This document shows, piece after piece, positions 11,208 to 23,062 of a DNA stretch of 64,000 nucleotides (position 1 is its first letter; each line of letters starts with the position of its first letter). Location of the stretch: contig JAZGUH010000057.1 in assembly GCA_037893225.1 (NCBI GenBank), positions 1,054,001 to 1,118,000 on the forward strand. The letters run 5' to 3'. The notes below the pieces were generated by a model. It saw nothing but the letters and a program-made list of their open reading frames with translations. It was not told the origin of the DNA and did no database searches. A program made the position numbers and the translations under genes. The DNA is from Hippasteria phrygiana. Lineage: Eukaryota; Echinodermata; Asteroidea; Valvatida; Goniasteridae.

Positions 11208-11986
11208 TAAGCCTGTTCGATTTGACAATATTTCCTGATATTTCGATATTTTTTTCATATCGAAAATCATATCGGCCCCCTAAAAAAACCCGGAATATCG
11301 GGGAATTCGATATACCGAAGAATACCGCGATATGTTCCTTTTGGCCACATTAAGTGTGGATTTGTCCAGTTTACCTTAATCAAAATTTCCAATTATTGGA
11401 CGGTAGAATAGTATATTATGATGTATCAATGTGGGGCATTGTGCAATGTCGTCTTCACAAAACAAAACATACGATACGATCCTTTTTTGACAGCTCGCAT
11501 GTGATCGTCCACGGTATTATTATCATCTGTTTACTAATCAACAATACCGAAATAGAAACAAACGCTAGTCTTTCTGGAGTGCCATAAAGAAGCCAACTGA
11601 AGGTAAATGTCGTAATACTCCAAGTACTCAATGAGCAGAGGGAACCCCATTCCTGCCGGTCCTGGCCCCCGATCTTGCCGGTCCCGGTCCCGAACTTGCC
11701 AGCCCCGGCCCGATTTGCGATCTCGGTGGCCGGCCCTGATATTAATTTTTAGCGGATCTGAGCTCAATCCCGGAGGGTCTGATCCAGGTGGCCCTGATCT
11801 CACGATGCTGTGCACTCAGCTGAACCCGTACCGTGACCCCCCGGTGGTAACTTCCATCATGTATTTTTGTTTATTCCTCCGTTCTTCCGGTAAGGAAAAA
11901 GTGACGTCATCGCGATAATATCGAATATCGCGATATTTTTTTGCCGATATTTCGGTATCAAAATAAATGGATATCGAACAGCCTTA
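11208..11986. mobile_element. hAT-like MITE (GTTCGATAT family)
   Basis: Ends TAAGCCTGTTCGAT (11208) and ATCGAACAGCCTTA (to 11986) form a TIR with one mismatch. Flanks GCCTACAC (11200-11207) and GCCTACAA (11987-11994) match at 7 of 8 positions. Subterminal regions are rich in ATATCGA/CGATAT words. A GC-rich insert near 11640-11850 has a different base composition. There is no transposase. Confidence 0.75.
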
Positions 11987-12034
11987 GCCTACAAACTATC
12001 CCCCAATACCCTGTGTCCAAATTCCGAGGAATTT

Positions 12035-12136
12035 AAGTCCGTTTCACACGAGCGCTGGAAACACATACATATGTATATCTGCGATGATTGGCGCTGGGTG
12101 TCTGATGCCCAAGGATGCCTGCGATTTCATGGCACA
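12035..12136 (+). repeat. Repeat with inverted copy at 18300-18385
   Basis: The block around GTTTCACACGAGCGCTGGAA, CTGCGATGATTGGCG and TGCCTGCGAT recurs as its reverse complement at 18300-18385. Each is a single-ended remnant. The sequence resembles the edge of a DNA transposon, but the partner ends were not found. Confidence 0.5.
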
Positions 12137-12189
12137 CTTTGTAATGATACAACACAGTCCAGTAGCGAATGTCCCTCATTTTGATGTGT

Positions 12190-12800
12190 GGGTCCACGTG
12201 TATTGCTGGTACTGTGATATTCTTTGAATGGTGAAATTTATAGGGTACCAGTGATTTTCCCGCACAGTAAACAATTCTGTAAAATAATGGTTTTTCCTAT
12301 TAAGAAACTCACCGTATTTTGGTTATATTGGATTTTGGGAGTAAAATTATGGTACTGTGACTTAGAAAATATCACACGTCTGAGTTTTGAGGCAAAATTT
12401 ACAAGATACATGTATTTGCTGTAAATATACAGCAACAGCAATGAAGTGTTATTTATTTTTGGTAGAATGATGTCTAAACAAAATAATAAAAAAAGAAACA
12501 CTCGTAGACAGGAGAAAAGGAAATATTATTTTTGACCGATTTGTGCCATCATTTTCATTTCGCCTACTCGTGTGAGAATGTAGAAAGTGCGAAATGCACA
12601 ACTTTTTTATTTACCTGCATTACATGGATTCTAAACCTATCAGACTTTTTGGCCCATTTGTGCATTTTGCGATTTTTTTTGCCTTTGGATGTTGTCACAA
12701 ATCTGGCTCAAACATTTTAATAAGTGTAAGTTTAATGCGTGGGTCAGAGGTTACACTTGTATCGCTGGTACTATGATATCCTATGAATGATGAAATTTAC
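12190..12800 (+). repeat. Direct duplication, period about 550 bp
   Basis: The segment around 12190-12290 (GTGGGTCC ... GCTGGTACTGTGATAT ... TTTTCCCGCACAGTAAACA) recurs at about 12739-12812 and resumes after the inserted hAT-like element at 14223-14260. So a tandem duplication was formed first, and its second copy was split by the transposon. Confidence 0.6.
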
Positions 12801-12812
12801 AGGGTACCTGTG

Positions 12813-14222
12813 TAGGCTTGGGGGGTATTTCGATATTACCGTATAGTGACGTTTTTTTTTAATACCGGACAATACCGACTGATGATCCATAAATACCGAA
12901 ATACCGGCGAACTCGGTTTGGAATTTCAATACCGCGGTATTCCCCCTAATGTTCAGAATGTTTGCAAAAACCCTTTCAAAGATAAAGAAAAATAACCGCA
13001 TTCACAGTTGACTCCATTCTCTAATCATCCAGTGTTATGTCTGCCTTGAAGTGGAAAGATAAGACCTAATTGTGGAGCTTGACTTGGTAACCCGATACTC
13101 CAGTGGCTGCCGTTCTACCAAAAAGGCCTCTGAAGTTTTGCTTACACCGGAACGTTTTTTGGGTGTGTCATTTTAAAACCGTCTGATTGGCCATCTAAAA
13201 AGACGTTCGGAACACATCTCATTCATGTTTTGGGGCTTGTGTGATGTGGGCGCAGCAAGCCGGCATGCGATGCATATGCAGCGAGCCGTACGTCATTTTA
13301 AAACCATCTGATTGGCCATCTAAAAGACATTCGGGTCACATCTCATTCATGGTTTGGGGCCACCTCGATTCTTGCCAGCGTCTGGTCTGATTGTAAGTTG
13401 CCACTTCGTGATTGTCTCTACCAGCGAAGCCGTTACTCTGTAAACTGTGTTGTGAACTTTTAGTGCTGGCACGAGAACAAAATTAATTCTGAAATAATTC
13501 ACTCCCTGGGGGATTGCCCACTGATGTATACAAATCTGAACTTGCATTAGCTGCTCAAGTTGACGACACCGTCCACCATCTTTCCACTCCACGCGATACG
13601 CGAACGTACGTAAAAGTGGTACAAGCATGATGTACATGTAAGCAGGCGCAACCGCAGTAGTAGTAGTCTATGCCACGGAGGCCGTAGGACGTGTGGATAT
13701 GTGCCATCAGAGAGGTAATGTGGCAGCTGCTGGCGACAGTTGTTCGTACGGCGCCGGGTGCTGTTGGAGTCGCTGGTGACCGGGGGCTGGCACATGACGT
13801 GATTACGTGAATCACTGTTGCTGCAGGGTACCAACTGCAAAGCACATGTTCGCTGTGCATACGTACGTGAATGCTCGAGGCATGATATGCACGATTGGCA
13901 GGGTCGTTGACGATCGGTATTTTTTTAACAAATGATGTTACAAACAACAATAAGTACATGTACTACAAAAAAGTCAGCTTTTGTTTTAATCAATCACGTT
14001 GATATATTTTTGCAAACAAATAGATTAATATTGTCACTAAAGCATAGGAGTTTTTGCAAGTTGCAAGGATAATACTGTTGCAGATGTGCGTGCTCTGTGG
14101 CGTTTTTTTTTGTTATGACGTAAGTAATACCCCAATTTAAATAATACCCGGTTTTAGTGAATACCGCGTTATTTTTAAAATGTAAACCGCGGACCCCTGG
14201 AATTCGATACCGCCCAAGCCTA
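12813..14222. mobile_element. hAT-like element, 1.4 kb, exact 8-bp TSD
   Basis: TIRs TAGGCTTGGG (12813) and CCCAAGCCTA (to 14222) are flanked by exact TACCTGTG repeats (12805-12812 and 14223-14230). The subterminal parts are rich in AATACCG words. Inside, a 73-bp segment at 13167-13240 is repeated at 13290-13362 (TCATTTTAAAACCRTCTGAT core). The overlapping - strand frames at 13347-13959 have no domain and occupy mutually exclusive frames. No transposase is recognised. Confidence 0.8.
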
Positions 14223-14331
14223 TACCTGTGATTTTCCCGCACTGTAAACATTTTCCCCTTTTTAAAACAAACCAATGTACATGATTTCCGGAAATTTTAG
14301 AGGTCAAGACTTAAGACTGAAAACAAGACTT

Positions 14332-16677
14332 CAGGGGCTGATTTCACTAAAGTCTCCATTTGTGATCATCGCTAGTCATCCAGCAAACTCATCGCTAGCC
14401 GCAAATCCATCGCTGTTGCGATAGCGTCGTTTTTTTCGTTTCACTAAATCCATCGCTGTTGCGATAACGATAATGTATTGTACGAGGCTGATTCACGTAG
14501 AATACCCGTGGGAATGTGGTTCAAGCATGCGCAGTTCGCCAAAACCGGATTCCCGCAACATGTGACCCATTGATCTCCATTATAATGGAGATCAATGATG
14601 GATGTAACCCGAAACCACACGCGAGCTTGCGATTCGCCCGCGCCTGTATGTCACTAGTATGCAACACGTATGCAAAACACTCATTCATAATGTTTCCCGC
14701 GAAAGAAACAAACTAAAAAGAAACTTAGTTTTGATTGCATTTTCGAGTTTTTATGTAAATGTTTTCCCAGCACTTCACAGCCCCTATTGTTCCGGTAATT
14801 TTCCCAATAGGCCTCTATGTCATTACAAAGCTAATTTTTTGCTGAGCAAATGTTTTCAGGCTCTCAAATGTTTTCACCTGTAAAAATAAGTCATTGAGTA
14901 AATTAAAACAAGAAGCCACATGTTGTTACGCTCAAACATGTCCTAGCGTGGCCAAGACCAGAGACGAAATTTTGAAACTCCCGCTCTCTGGGAAAGACAT
15001 AAATAATTGGCCCCCGGACGTTTGGTGTATTGACAGTGCCACAAAACTAACCCGCTGACTGACACTCTGCAGAAACAGTGGCCATAAACCGACGCCCAAG
15101 AAGCGTGCTCCACAGATAAGAAATGATTAATAACCACGCTCTGGGTGAGTCGATTGTACAGCCACACGGCTGGCATACCAACCAGCGGAATTACATAGAT
15201 ACACAAAAACAGTTTCTGCAGACCAGTCACCAATATAAAATTATTAAATAGGAGAGCACCACCAACAGGGTCGTTCATCCTCCAACTTCACCAATGTTTT
15301 ATGGTGGTTGTTTTAGAAAAAACAAGGAAGAATGAGGATCGGCTTTGTTGATGATGACTTTACAAACCCTTCCCTTCCCTCCCTTCCCCCCCCCCCCCCC
15401 CCCCCCCCAGATAAGTTCGGACTCGCTGCGGCTACTTCTTAGAATGATCCATCAAAGAATAAACTTATTGTTCTTCTAACGTAGCCAGCACATACCGGGA
15501 CTGTCATCTTGCAGAAATAGTGGCTAAAACTGACTCCCTCGAAGCGTATTTCACTTTTAAAAAAAGAAAGAAATTACGCTTTGGGTGGGTCAGTCACACA
15601 CCCACACGGCTGGCATACCCACCAACCTATTTATAAATATATACAAAAACAATTTCTGCAAGACCAGTCACTTACGTAAAAACCGATAATGAAACCTTGC
15701 TCAACAGAATCTTTCTTCCTCCAACCTTTCCCACAAATAAAAAAAGAATGGAAAGAGAGATTTTGTTGATGCCTTTAACAACCCCCACCCTCCCTACCCC
15801 CTAAACGAACTTTGACTCACTGCGGCTATTTCCTGAGATGATCAAAAAAATAAGATAAATTGATCATTCCTTGAATTTTGCCTGCACACACCGGTTCTTT
15901 CTTTCTTGCTATTTTCAAAATTTAAAAAGCACTTCATCTTGTAAAGAACAAGAAGTTCAAAAAAATGAACAATCGGTTAACCAAGGCCCTGAAACAAAAA
16001 GTTCCATCACATGACTCAAAATCGTAACACACAGTCTGCATGTATGATTACGCCCCCTCCCAATAACCACTATGTCATTACAGAGCTAATTTTTTGCTGA
16101 GCAAATGTTTTCAGGCTCATGCCAACAAGGACTTGTACCCCCCTGGGAATGATCCGACAGGTACTTGCCTCAGAAATATCGTGATGTCCCGAGGTAGTCC
16201 CGAAAAAAACGCAGAGCTACAAACAGTCAAACACTTGGTTGTTGCGTCAATCGCTTAACTTCTCAAAAGTAAGTGGCCTAAGATAGGGCTCTAACATATC
16301 CAACCTGCCACAACGCCATTTCTTGTGAAGCGATAATACTTGTGCATTTTCTTGTCGCTGTATCAAATGGGTTAGTTTTATCTCGGAACACCCTCTCTCT
16401 AGAGCTCGCCATATTTACAAAACGTCGTCCAACTTACAATGTATGTGAATAAAAATGGCGAAAATGTTTTTTTGAGATGAAAAATAGACTTTGCGGACAC
16501 TAATAACGCATCGCAAAATATCAATCGCTAACTTGATTATTTGCGATGAACAAATTCATCGCAAGTATTAGTGAAATCGTTTTTCAAAATTCATCGCTAA
16601 GTTGCGATGGGTTTTGAGTTTAGCGAGCGATTTCGGCATTTGCGATGATCGCAAAGCGTTAGTGAAATCGGCCCCTG
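14332..16677. mobile_element. TIR element with GCGATG subterminal repeats and duplicated cargo
   Basis: Ends CAGGGGCTGATTTCACTAA (14332) and TTAGTGAAATCGGCCCCTG (to 16677) form a TIR, and both ends are packed with GCGATGR/CATCGC words (at least four left, seven right), probably transposase-binding repeats. The 8 bp on either side do not match, so the insertion is old or rearranged. Inside, a segment on the - strand (about 15290-15050) recurs at about 15720-15500, and a 48-bp direct repeat (14817-14864 and 16071-16119) brackets the duplicated block. A C run lies near 15388-15409. Confidence 0.65.
14943..15278 (-). pseudogene. Unrecognised fragment inside TIR element, second copy at 15500-15720
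   Basis: An open stretch of 111 codons with hydrophobic runs (LFNNFILV, FLCIYVIPLVGMPAVWLY). The same DNA in decayed form lies about 440 bp to the right, where the frame is broken by stops. The hydrophobic pattern could be a captured membrane-protein exon, but no family is recognised and the start is arbitrary. It may be only non-coding cargo. Confidence 0.25.
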
Positions 16678-18299
16678 ATTTCCCTTATGAAGTCTTGTGC
16701 CCTGCTTTATACAAAAATGCACTGGAAGTGAAATACTGATTGTGTGATGCGAACCAACCCTACCCTGAAAAAGGGAAAATTTTATTTTCTGGCAGACAAT
16801 CATTTAAATTGTTAAGTATGAACATGTACATGCTGGGCCAGTTGTTTCTGTTTATGCCTCATTCAAAAGTAAATGACTTTGTATTGCTAGAAAAATGGCA
16901 ATTTAAAATGAATTTAATTTAGGGGATAAAACTTGAAATTAGCAAGGAAAATGGATCTTTAATAAGTGGATTTTCTTATCCCTAACGTCACCGAATACTA
17001 CAAAATACTAGAGAAAACTGTAGTACTTATGCAGTACTTTTACTACACTGGCCTATGAGAATTGAGTAGTATTTTGCAGTACAGTGTACTGTTCCCCACG
17101 TGAATGCCCAGGACGTTGGGGTTATTTACCTGTATTTTTATACTAGTATCCTGGGAAAAATGAAACAGTAGAATCATTTTAATCAGTTCAAGAATTAAAG
17201 GAAGTCTTTTATTTAACTACTGAAGATGATACATGTAAACCACAAGCAGTACATGTAGTATTTGTAAACACTTAAAATTCAATTGCAACCCTAACCCCCC
17301 CCCCCTGTGTGGAAATTTATATTGATACATGTATGTGTGTACATGTACTGTACTACATTAGAGGACAAGCAGAGAAGGGAAACACAAAAGAATCTTTCTT
17401 GTCCTCCAGAGACGGTCTTTTGTTAAAATATTAAAGGTTGATCTAAGACAGATTTTGAACTTTTTTGTTTTAAAATCGGAATTTTTTGTCTGTAATTTAA
17501 ATTAGATTGACTGTGTTTTTGCATGGATTCAGTAGAGCTGCATTTAGGTTCGAGGTCAAGATTTGTTTTCATACTGCAGGGGAAACATTGCGAAACATTT
17601 ACAAAAAGTACAAAATTGTTGGGAAAAGTCCATTGCAAGTAGTTGTGCACACGTATTCTGGCCATTATGAACAGTGCCATGTTCGCGCCGTATATGCACC
17701 ACTAACTGAGCGTAAGCCTGAAAAGTTTGTTTGTTATACTATTTTATATAATAAATTTGTTGCTTTTCTAAAAAATTTATTGGATACCATCGGCATAAAG
17801 TTTCAGTATTTCGTCACTAAGCTATTTGAAAGAGAGATGTACAATGTACATGTACATGATACATTTGTGTAGATGACTGATTTTGAAGATTTACATTTAT
17901 ATTTTCTAATTACGTTGTCTGTCGGCCAACGTATCGGCAATATACATGTAGGTGAAAACAGACTGCCGTGAAAATTTGGCAAGCCTAAATTAACGCCAAA
18001 ATGTAGGGCCACACGGATCAGCTACATTGTAGGTATAAAACAAAAAACACTTTCAGTACAATATCGAGACATTTAAAAACGATATCGGCGATATCTCGAT
18101 TTTTGGATTTAAAAAAACATGGAGCCGATTTCGATTTTTGGGCGGCGAATATCGCATCATCGCGATTTTATCGTCATATTGTCCAGCGCTATGTATAGAC
18201 CACCCATCCGCGTTCATGTCCTTTGACCCAGGCATGCAAACTTTGCAAAAAAGAGGGACGTTTGCTACCGGACTGTGTTATATCGTGAGATAGCCTGCG
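16678..18299. other. Unassigned AT-rich DNA with a small ATCGAT-type MITE remnant
   Basis: No gene recognised. A C run lies at about 17297-17306. Near 18053-18190 two loosely inverted ends rich in CGATATCG words suggest a decayed hAT-like mini element, but ends and TSD are unclear. Confidence 0.35.
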
Positions 18300-18385
18300 A
18301 TAAAATCGTAGGCATTCTTGGGTGTTAGACACTCATCGCCAATCATCGCAGACGTGTGTTTCCAGCATTCATGTGAAACTGGCTT

Positions 18386-19540
18386 ATGAGTGAATAAATG
18401 AACACCGTTTAATAAAAGTACCCAAACAAATTGGTTTAACCATTTGTGTCCTTTAACTCTTGCATATGTACGTAAAAATATCACTAACATAATATAATAA
18501 TGGCTGTCCCTTGGTCTTGCCATGGTCTTGCAAAGAACAGAATTACAATGTACAAGTTTGTGGGACTTTGTTTATACTATGGTGGTACATGATACCCATT
18601 CTTGTGCACAAAAGAATTATGATAAGCACCTGTGGTTAAGACCAGAACCTTGGTTGCCATAGTACCCACCCAACTGGGAGCTATTTGGACTGGCTTCTGG
18701 CTACTCAAGTAGCTGGTAGCAAAGCAAGGACAAGCCTGGAATGGTTAATTGGCTTTTCATCAGGTCAAGCAGGCTATTGGAAAACTTAACTTTTTACTGA
18801 AAATGGTTTACATGAAAACTTAAAAAAAAAAAAAAAACACAAAGGGAAACTGCATTATTATAGTTGACATAAGTTTATATTTTTGTCTTAAATCACTCAA
18901 CTTCCGGGTACGAAATGTGCACACATGTACGTATCCATGGAACAGACACTTGCAAATTAGACCAATTACATTATTGAAGTGGGGAGCTTGAAAATATATT
19001 CCAGGAAATTCTCTGTAACCTGGTCCAATTAAGTTAAGCATCACAAACATTGAAGACAAAAATAATAATTTTTCCCCAAAAGTGGTTGTTGGAATGTGCT
19101 GAAAAGTTTACCGATTAAAAAATAATCTGGCTTTTCTTGCAAGTTAAAAATTCTAAGCAACATAATTTTTGGGGCCTTTGTTTTAAAATCATTGGTACTC
19201 ATCAGAATATAGTGCTTCTATTTGTAACTGTCACTCAGTTGCATAAATACATGTGTACTAAATTACATTTTAAAAACATAAATCATCATGTTTTATGACT
19301 TGTTTGTGTAAACTTGTGGTGTTTGAGACGTCCAACATATTCCTTGAACAGTTGAAGAACCAAATGATAGTTTTGACTGCAAAAGAGTCCTTTAATAAGA
19401 AGAGAATACTTTAAGAAAGAGGTCCCTACATATGTACATGTATGTACATACATTACTCAATACAGTACTGTTTATAAATATTGAATTAAAATACAAAACG
19501 GTATTGTGTGATACATATTTCATAAAAGCAACCCAGAGAT
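18386..19540. other. Unassigned AT-rich DNA
   Basis: Nothing recognised on either strand apart from an A run near 18822-18837 and TACATGTA words. Confidence 0.35.
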
Positions 19541-20000
19541 GACTCCACATATGGAAACATGTTGCCCAAACAGGAGTCAGTCACTGAGGATGTTTCCTTA
19601 ATTGGAGACTCTACATGTACATGTACATATCATGTAGGTCTCAAATTGTATGAGAAAGGTATTCCCTGTTCAGGTATCATTTCCAAGTAACACTGTTAAT
19701 GTTACCTTCTGAAAATACTTCTTTATAAGGAAACTTGTTTAAGCAATTGTATTATATCTACACATTGTATAAACATGTAAATATTGTTTCCAAAATAAGA
19801 AGTTTGTTTCCTGAACAGAATCATACTGAGCTGTCCCCAAAACAGGGAACAACCAAGAACCTCAGAAATGTTTCCATATCAGGAAACATTTAAAATGTCT
19901 CCAAAACTGGAGACGCTGCATGATGTTTCCTAAATAGGTGATATTGTAAACGCCTGAAAAATGTGTCTCCTATTCAGGACGCACATGTTTCCAGCATTCG
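19541..20000. repeat. Cluster of GTTTCC...GGAAAC motifs
   Basis: Motifs such as TGTTTCCTTAATTGGAGAC, TGTTTCCAAAATAAGAAG, TGTTTCCATATCAGGAAACA and TGTCTCCAAAACTGGAGACG occur at irregular spacing. They are variants of the palindromic core in the 63-bp repeat at 10576-10850. A further word (TGTTTCCTGATTTGGA) is near 20354. The two regions probably share ancestry. Confidence 0.5.
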
Positions 20001-21198
20001 CATGCGACATTTGGTGACCGATAACTTTAGGTAACGATAGGTAACGATATCGCCACTATGTGCAAAATATTCATAATAGATGAGTTAATTATTTCCTTGA
20101 ACCGGATTGGCGGTGAAGTCTGGCAGTCTCAAGATATAGCCATTTGAAATTTTCTTTGCTGAAAAAAAAGTATGTAAAATGGTGGAAATCTTATCAAAAT
20201 AGTTTTTATATTTGAGATTTCTTCCTTTTTATTAATTTTATACATAAACATTTTCATACATATTTTAGTTTCCATAAAAATCAATTTTATATGGTTTTAG
20301 TAATTTGTTACCTATTATGGAAAAATGCCGCCAGATCTGGGAACAAAATTGAATGTTTCCTGATTTGGAATTGTACCGGACTGAATAAGATGATAACTTT
20401 CCTCTGAGGCTAAGGAGTCGTCACAATTGCTAGAAATGTACTGGTCTATATTTAATGGCAAATTATAGCACTTCAGTATGCACAAATCTAAATAATTACC
20501 ACTTTAGTTTAATTTAATACACAGGAGTTGGCCAGAATGAGTATTTTCACCTGCCAACTATTTTATGTTGGCGTATCTCCTATGCAGAGTCTATACAAAA
20601 CAGTGTATGGAGACAAGGCTCAGCTGATTCAAGGCTAAAAATAAGAGAAATGTGTTTATATTAAAATTCATCTATATTTCTACAAGCACTGTCACCCGTG
20701 TGTTTTGGGGAAGAACAGAATAGTTATTCCTTCACCTTTCCAAATTTTCAAGGAGGTCTATTCGCATTCAAAATTGTACAGTAATACAGAGACAATTTTA
20801 AACTCTGAGTAGGTGTGAACATTTCCATCACTCATGATTTGGAAATTTTGGGGAATGTGAATACAAGTAGTCCTGTGCCCCAAGACTAACAGGTGACAAC
20901 AATATATTTATAATATGTACATTATTATTCAACAAACAATTTCCAATTTCTCATTCTGCACTTGTACATATATTTATCCCAGCATGGACTAAATTTTAAG
21001 ACTAACAACTTTCGTAGGTCTGTGGATTTTGTAAAATTCATATGAGGCAGTTTACAAAGTGAGATTTTTAATAAAAATAAAAATCTACAAATCATGCAGA
21101 GACCAGGTTTGTCTATTGTTGGAATGCCTCACAACTACAATTTCTACCAAACGAGGCAGTTCAAAATTGTCAAAATTTGGGTCTACAGAATGATGTAT
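20001..21198. other. Unassigned AT-rich DNA
   Basis: No gene, tandem repeat or inverted repeat pair was recognised. Confidence 0.35.
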
Positions 21199-21263
21199 CA
21201 GGCCTTGAATTTGGTAATTTTTAGGGCAAGGCCACTTTGGCCTTGAATAAAGCAAAATTATGG

Positions 21264-21330
21264 AGGGCACCAAGGCCAGTATTAAAGTAGGGCACCAAGG
21301 CCAGTATTAAAGTAGGGCACCAAGGCCAAA
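21264..21330 (+). repeat. 25-bp tandem repeat
   Basis: Unit AGGGCACCAAGGCCAGTATT + AAAGT starts at 21264, 21289 and 21314; the last copy is partial. It lies in the left subterminal part of the surrounding TIR element. Confidence 0.85.
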
Positions 21331-21417
21331 TTATATCTGCAGAAAGGGCACGGATGGCGCGGCATTGTTGATTTTTTTCCGTTCAAAACGTATTTAACTA
21401 AAAAAGATTAAGAGTAA

Positions 21418-21623
21418 AGGGCCGGTCACACCATGATATCCTTCCTCCATGGTCACACTGGCCACGAGAACGCGTACGAAAACGAAAACGATGCGAATAA
21501 ACGCTCCCTATTGGTGGATGGAACGCGCGCGTATTACACGGGCGACAATTCTACCAATCAATGCCGTTTATTCTCACCGTTTGCGTTATCGTCTTCGTTA
21601 TCGCGGCCAGTGTGACCGGCCCT
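21418..21623. mobile_element. PIF/Harbinger-type MITE, 206 bp, nested
   Basis: Ends AGGGCCGGTCACAC (21418) and GTGTGACCGGCCCT (to 21623) are flanked by TAA on both sides (21415-21417 and 21624-21626), the 3-bp target of PIF/Harbinger elements. Inner TIR parts contain GATAACGAAGACGATAACG-type words mirrored at both ends. The left TIR holds a 28-bp internal duplication of GGTCACAC. It is nested in the 21199-22719 element. Confidence 0.8.
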
Positions 21624-22725
21624 TAAGACTATGACAAATGAGGCCAAAAACATACTGCTTCCGATCACATGGGTATTTAATTATATGTGAATTTCAGCCT
21701 AAACTATTTCCGTTTACGCTACAAAAGCTATAACAAAAAATTGCCAAACAAAATGATCAAAACTTGCCTTAATTAATGTCAAAAATATTTACGGTCGATA
21801 ATTCTTAAAAATCATGGAGAATTTAGGTCGTACACATCACTATGCACAACGCTAACCACGATGGGAAACTGGCCAACACTCCGTTTATCATACGGTGGCG
21901 TGCGTGATGCACTTTGTGTGGCGGGCGATGAACCTGTTGCAGCAGGAAATGTCGGGAAAACACGCTGCGGTGTACGAGCGGTACAACCTCGAAATATATT
22001 CATGAACACGGAAAATACACAGACAAAATAGATCAAGTTCTGTGAATTTACGTGCAGAAATCTTCTTTCTCTGTCAATTTTTTTGGCCTAATTATTCATC
22101 GAAACTTTTGACAATCGGAACACCGCGTGTTGTGACCAAAGTCCATGAAGTTTTTACTGTATGTAGCGCGCCCAAAGGCGTGCTTCATAGCGCCGCCTAT
22201 ATAGGGCGCGTTTCCTCGTACACGAACCTCGATGTGTATTGTGAGGCGCACACGTGCAAGTACTGAGAAAAAGAAAGTCAGTTGACTGCACGTAAACGTT
22301 GCCGTACATGTACATACTCCTGCTGCCTTGTGTATATGTACGAATACACATATTTAATCTTGCGGTGGGGGTGTTGATGCTTGAAGTATCGGCATACTCC
22401 GAAACTGGACAGATTCAGTTTGTGTGCAAAGTATGTGCATATGCTGCACGTATTGTGTGCATGTGATTCTGTACGATCGCCAACGTGTTGTGCAGCGAGA
22501 TTTTATGAAGGGCTGGCATGACATCGAAAAAACAAATGATATGAAGGATTGTAGTGGCTGTGTTTTTGCAAAAAGGGCACAACGGCCAAGGTAAAGATGG
22601 GGCAAGGCAAAACTGGCCGTGAAGACGGAGATTTTTTGTGGGGCACCTCGGCCAGTAAGAATTAGGCAACGACGGCACTGGCCGTCGTGGCCGTCGTTCA
22701 TTTCAACTTTCAAGCCCTGATGTAT

Positions 22726-23062
22726 TGTGAAATTGTGTTCAGATACAGTAAACTTGAGCCCCAAAATATGCTTTTCTTACTATACTTTGTATAGTTGGTC
22801 AAAATTCAAGTTATATGTATCAGTGAAAAGTACATCATAACATCTCAACTTCAGAATATTTAAAAATATCTAAATACTTCAAACTTCTGTGTTTGCGGGG
22901 TTCTAAATTGTTTCCAAGTAATATTCCAGGTATTTATTGTTCTCTTTGGTAAAGGGTTCCAAAACTTATTGTCTACACAAAATTCTCTTTTCAACCACTA
23001 GACAAATGTTTCAAGATTTTAGTTTTTAAGTTGCTCTGTTCAATTCGAAAGAGACATGTATA
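22726..23062. other. Unassigned AT-rich DNA
   Basis: Short spacer between two TIR elements. Nothing recognised. Confidence 0.35.

Larger units (their letters stand above)
21199..22719. mobile_element. TIR element, 1.5 kb, GGGCAnnnnGGCCA motif family
   Basis: Ends CAGGCCTTGAA (21199) and TTCAAGCCCTG... (to 22719 at CCCTG) form an imperfect TIR. ATGTAT flanks both sides (21193-21198 and 22720-22725), 6 bp exact. Both subterminal parts carry repeated GGGCACCAAGGCCA-like words, including a 25-bp tandem array at 21264-21330 (about 2.7 copies). The CAGG/CCTG ends suggest hAT, although 8 bp would then be expected. Confidence 0.6.

Noticed and set aside
13555..13959. 134-codon - strand frame
   Set aside because: It overlaps two other - strand frames in the same hAT-like element, has no domain and no conserved pattern.
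18053..18190. Complete hAT-like mini element
   Set aside because: CGATATCG-rich ends are suggestive, but inverted ends match poorly and no TSD was found.
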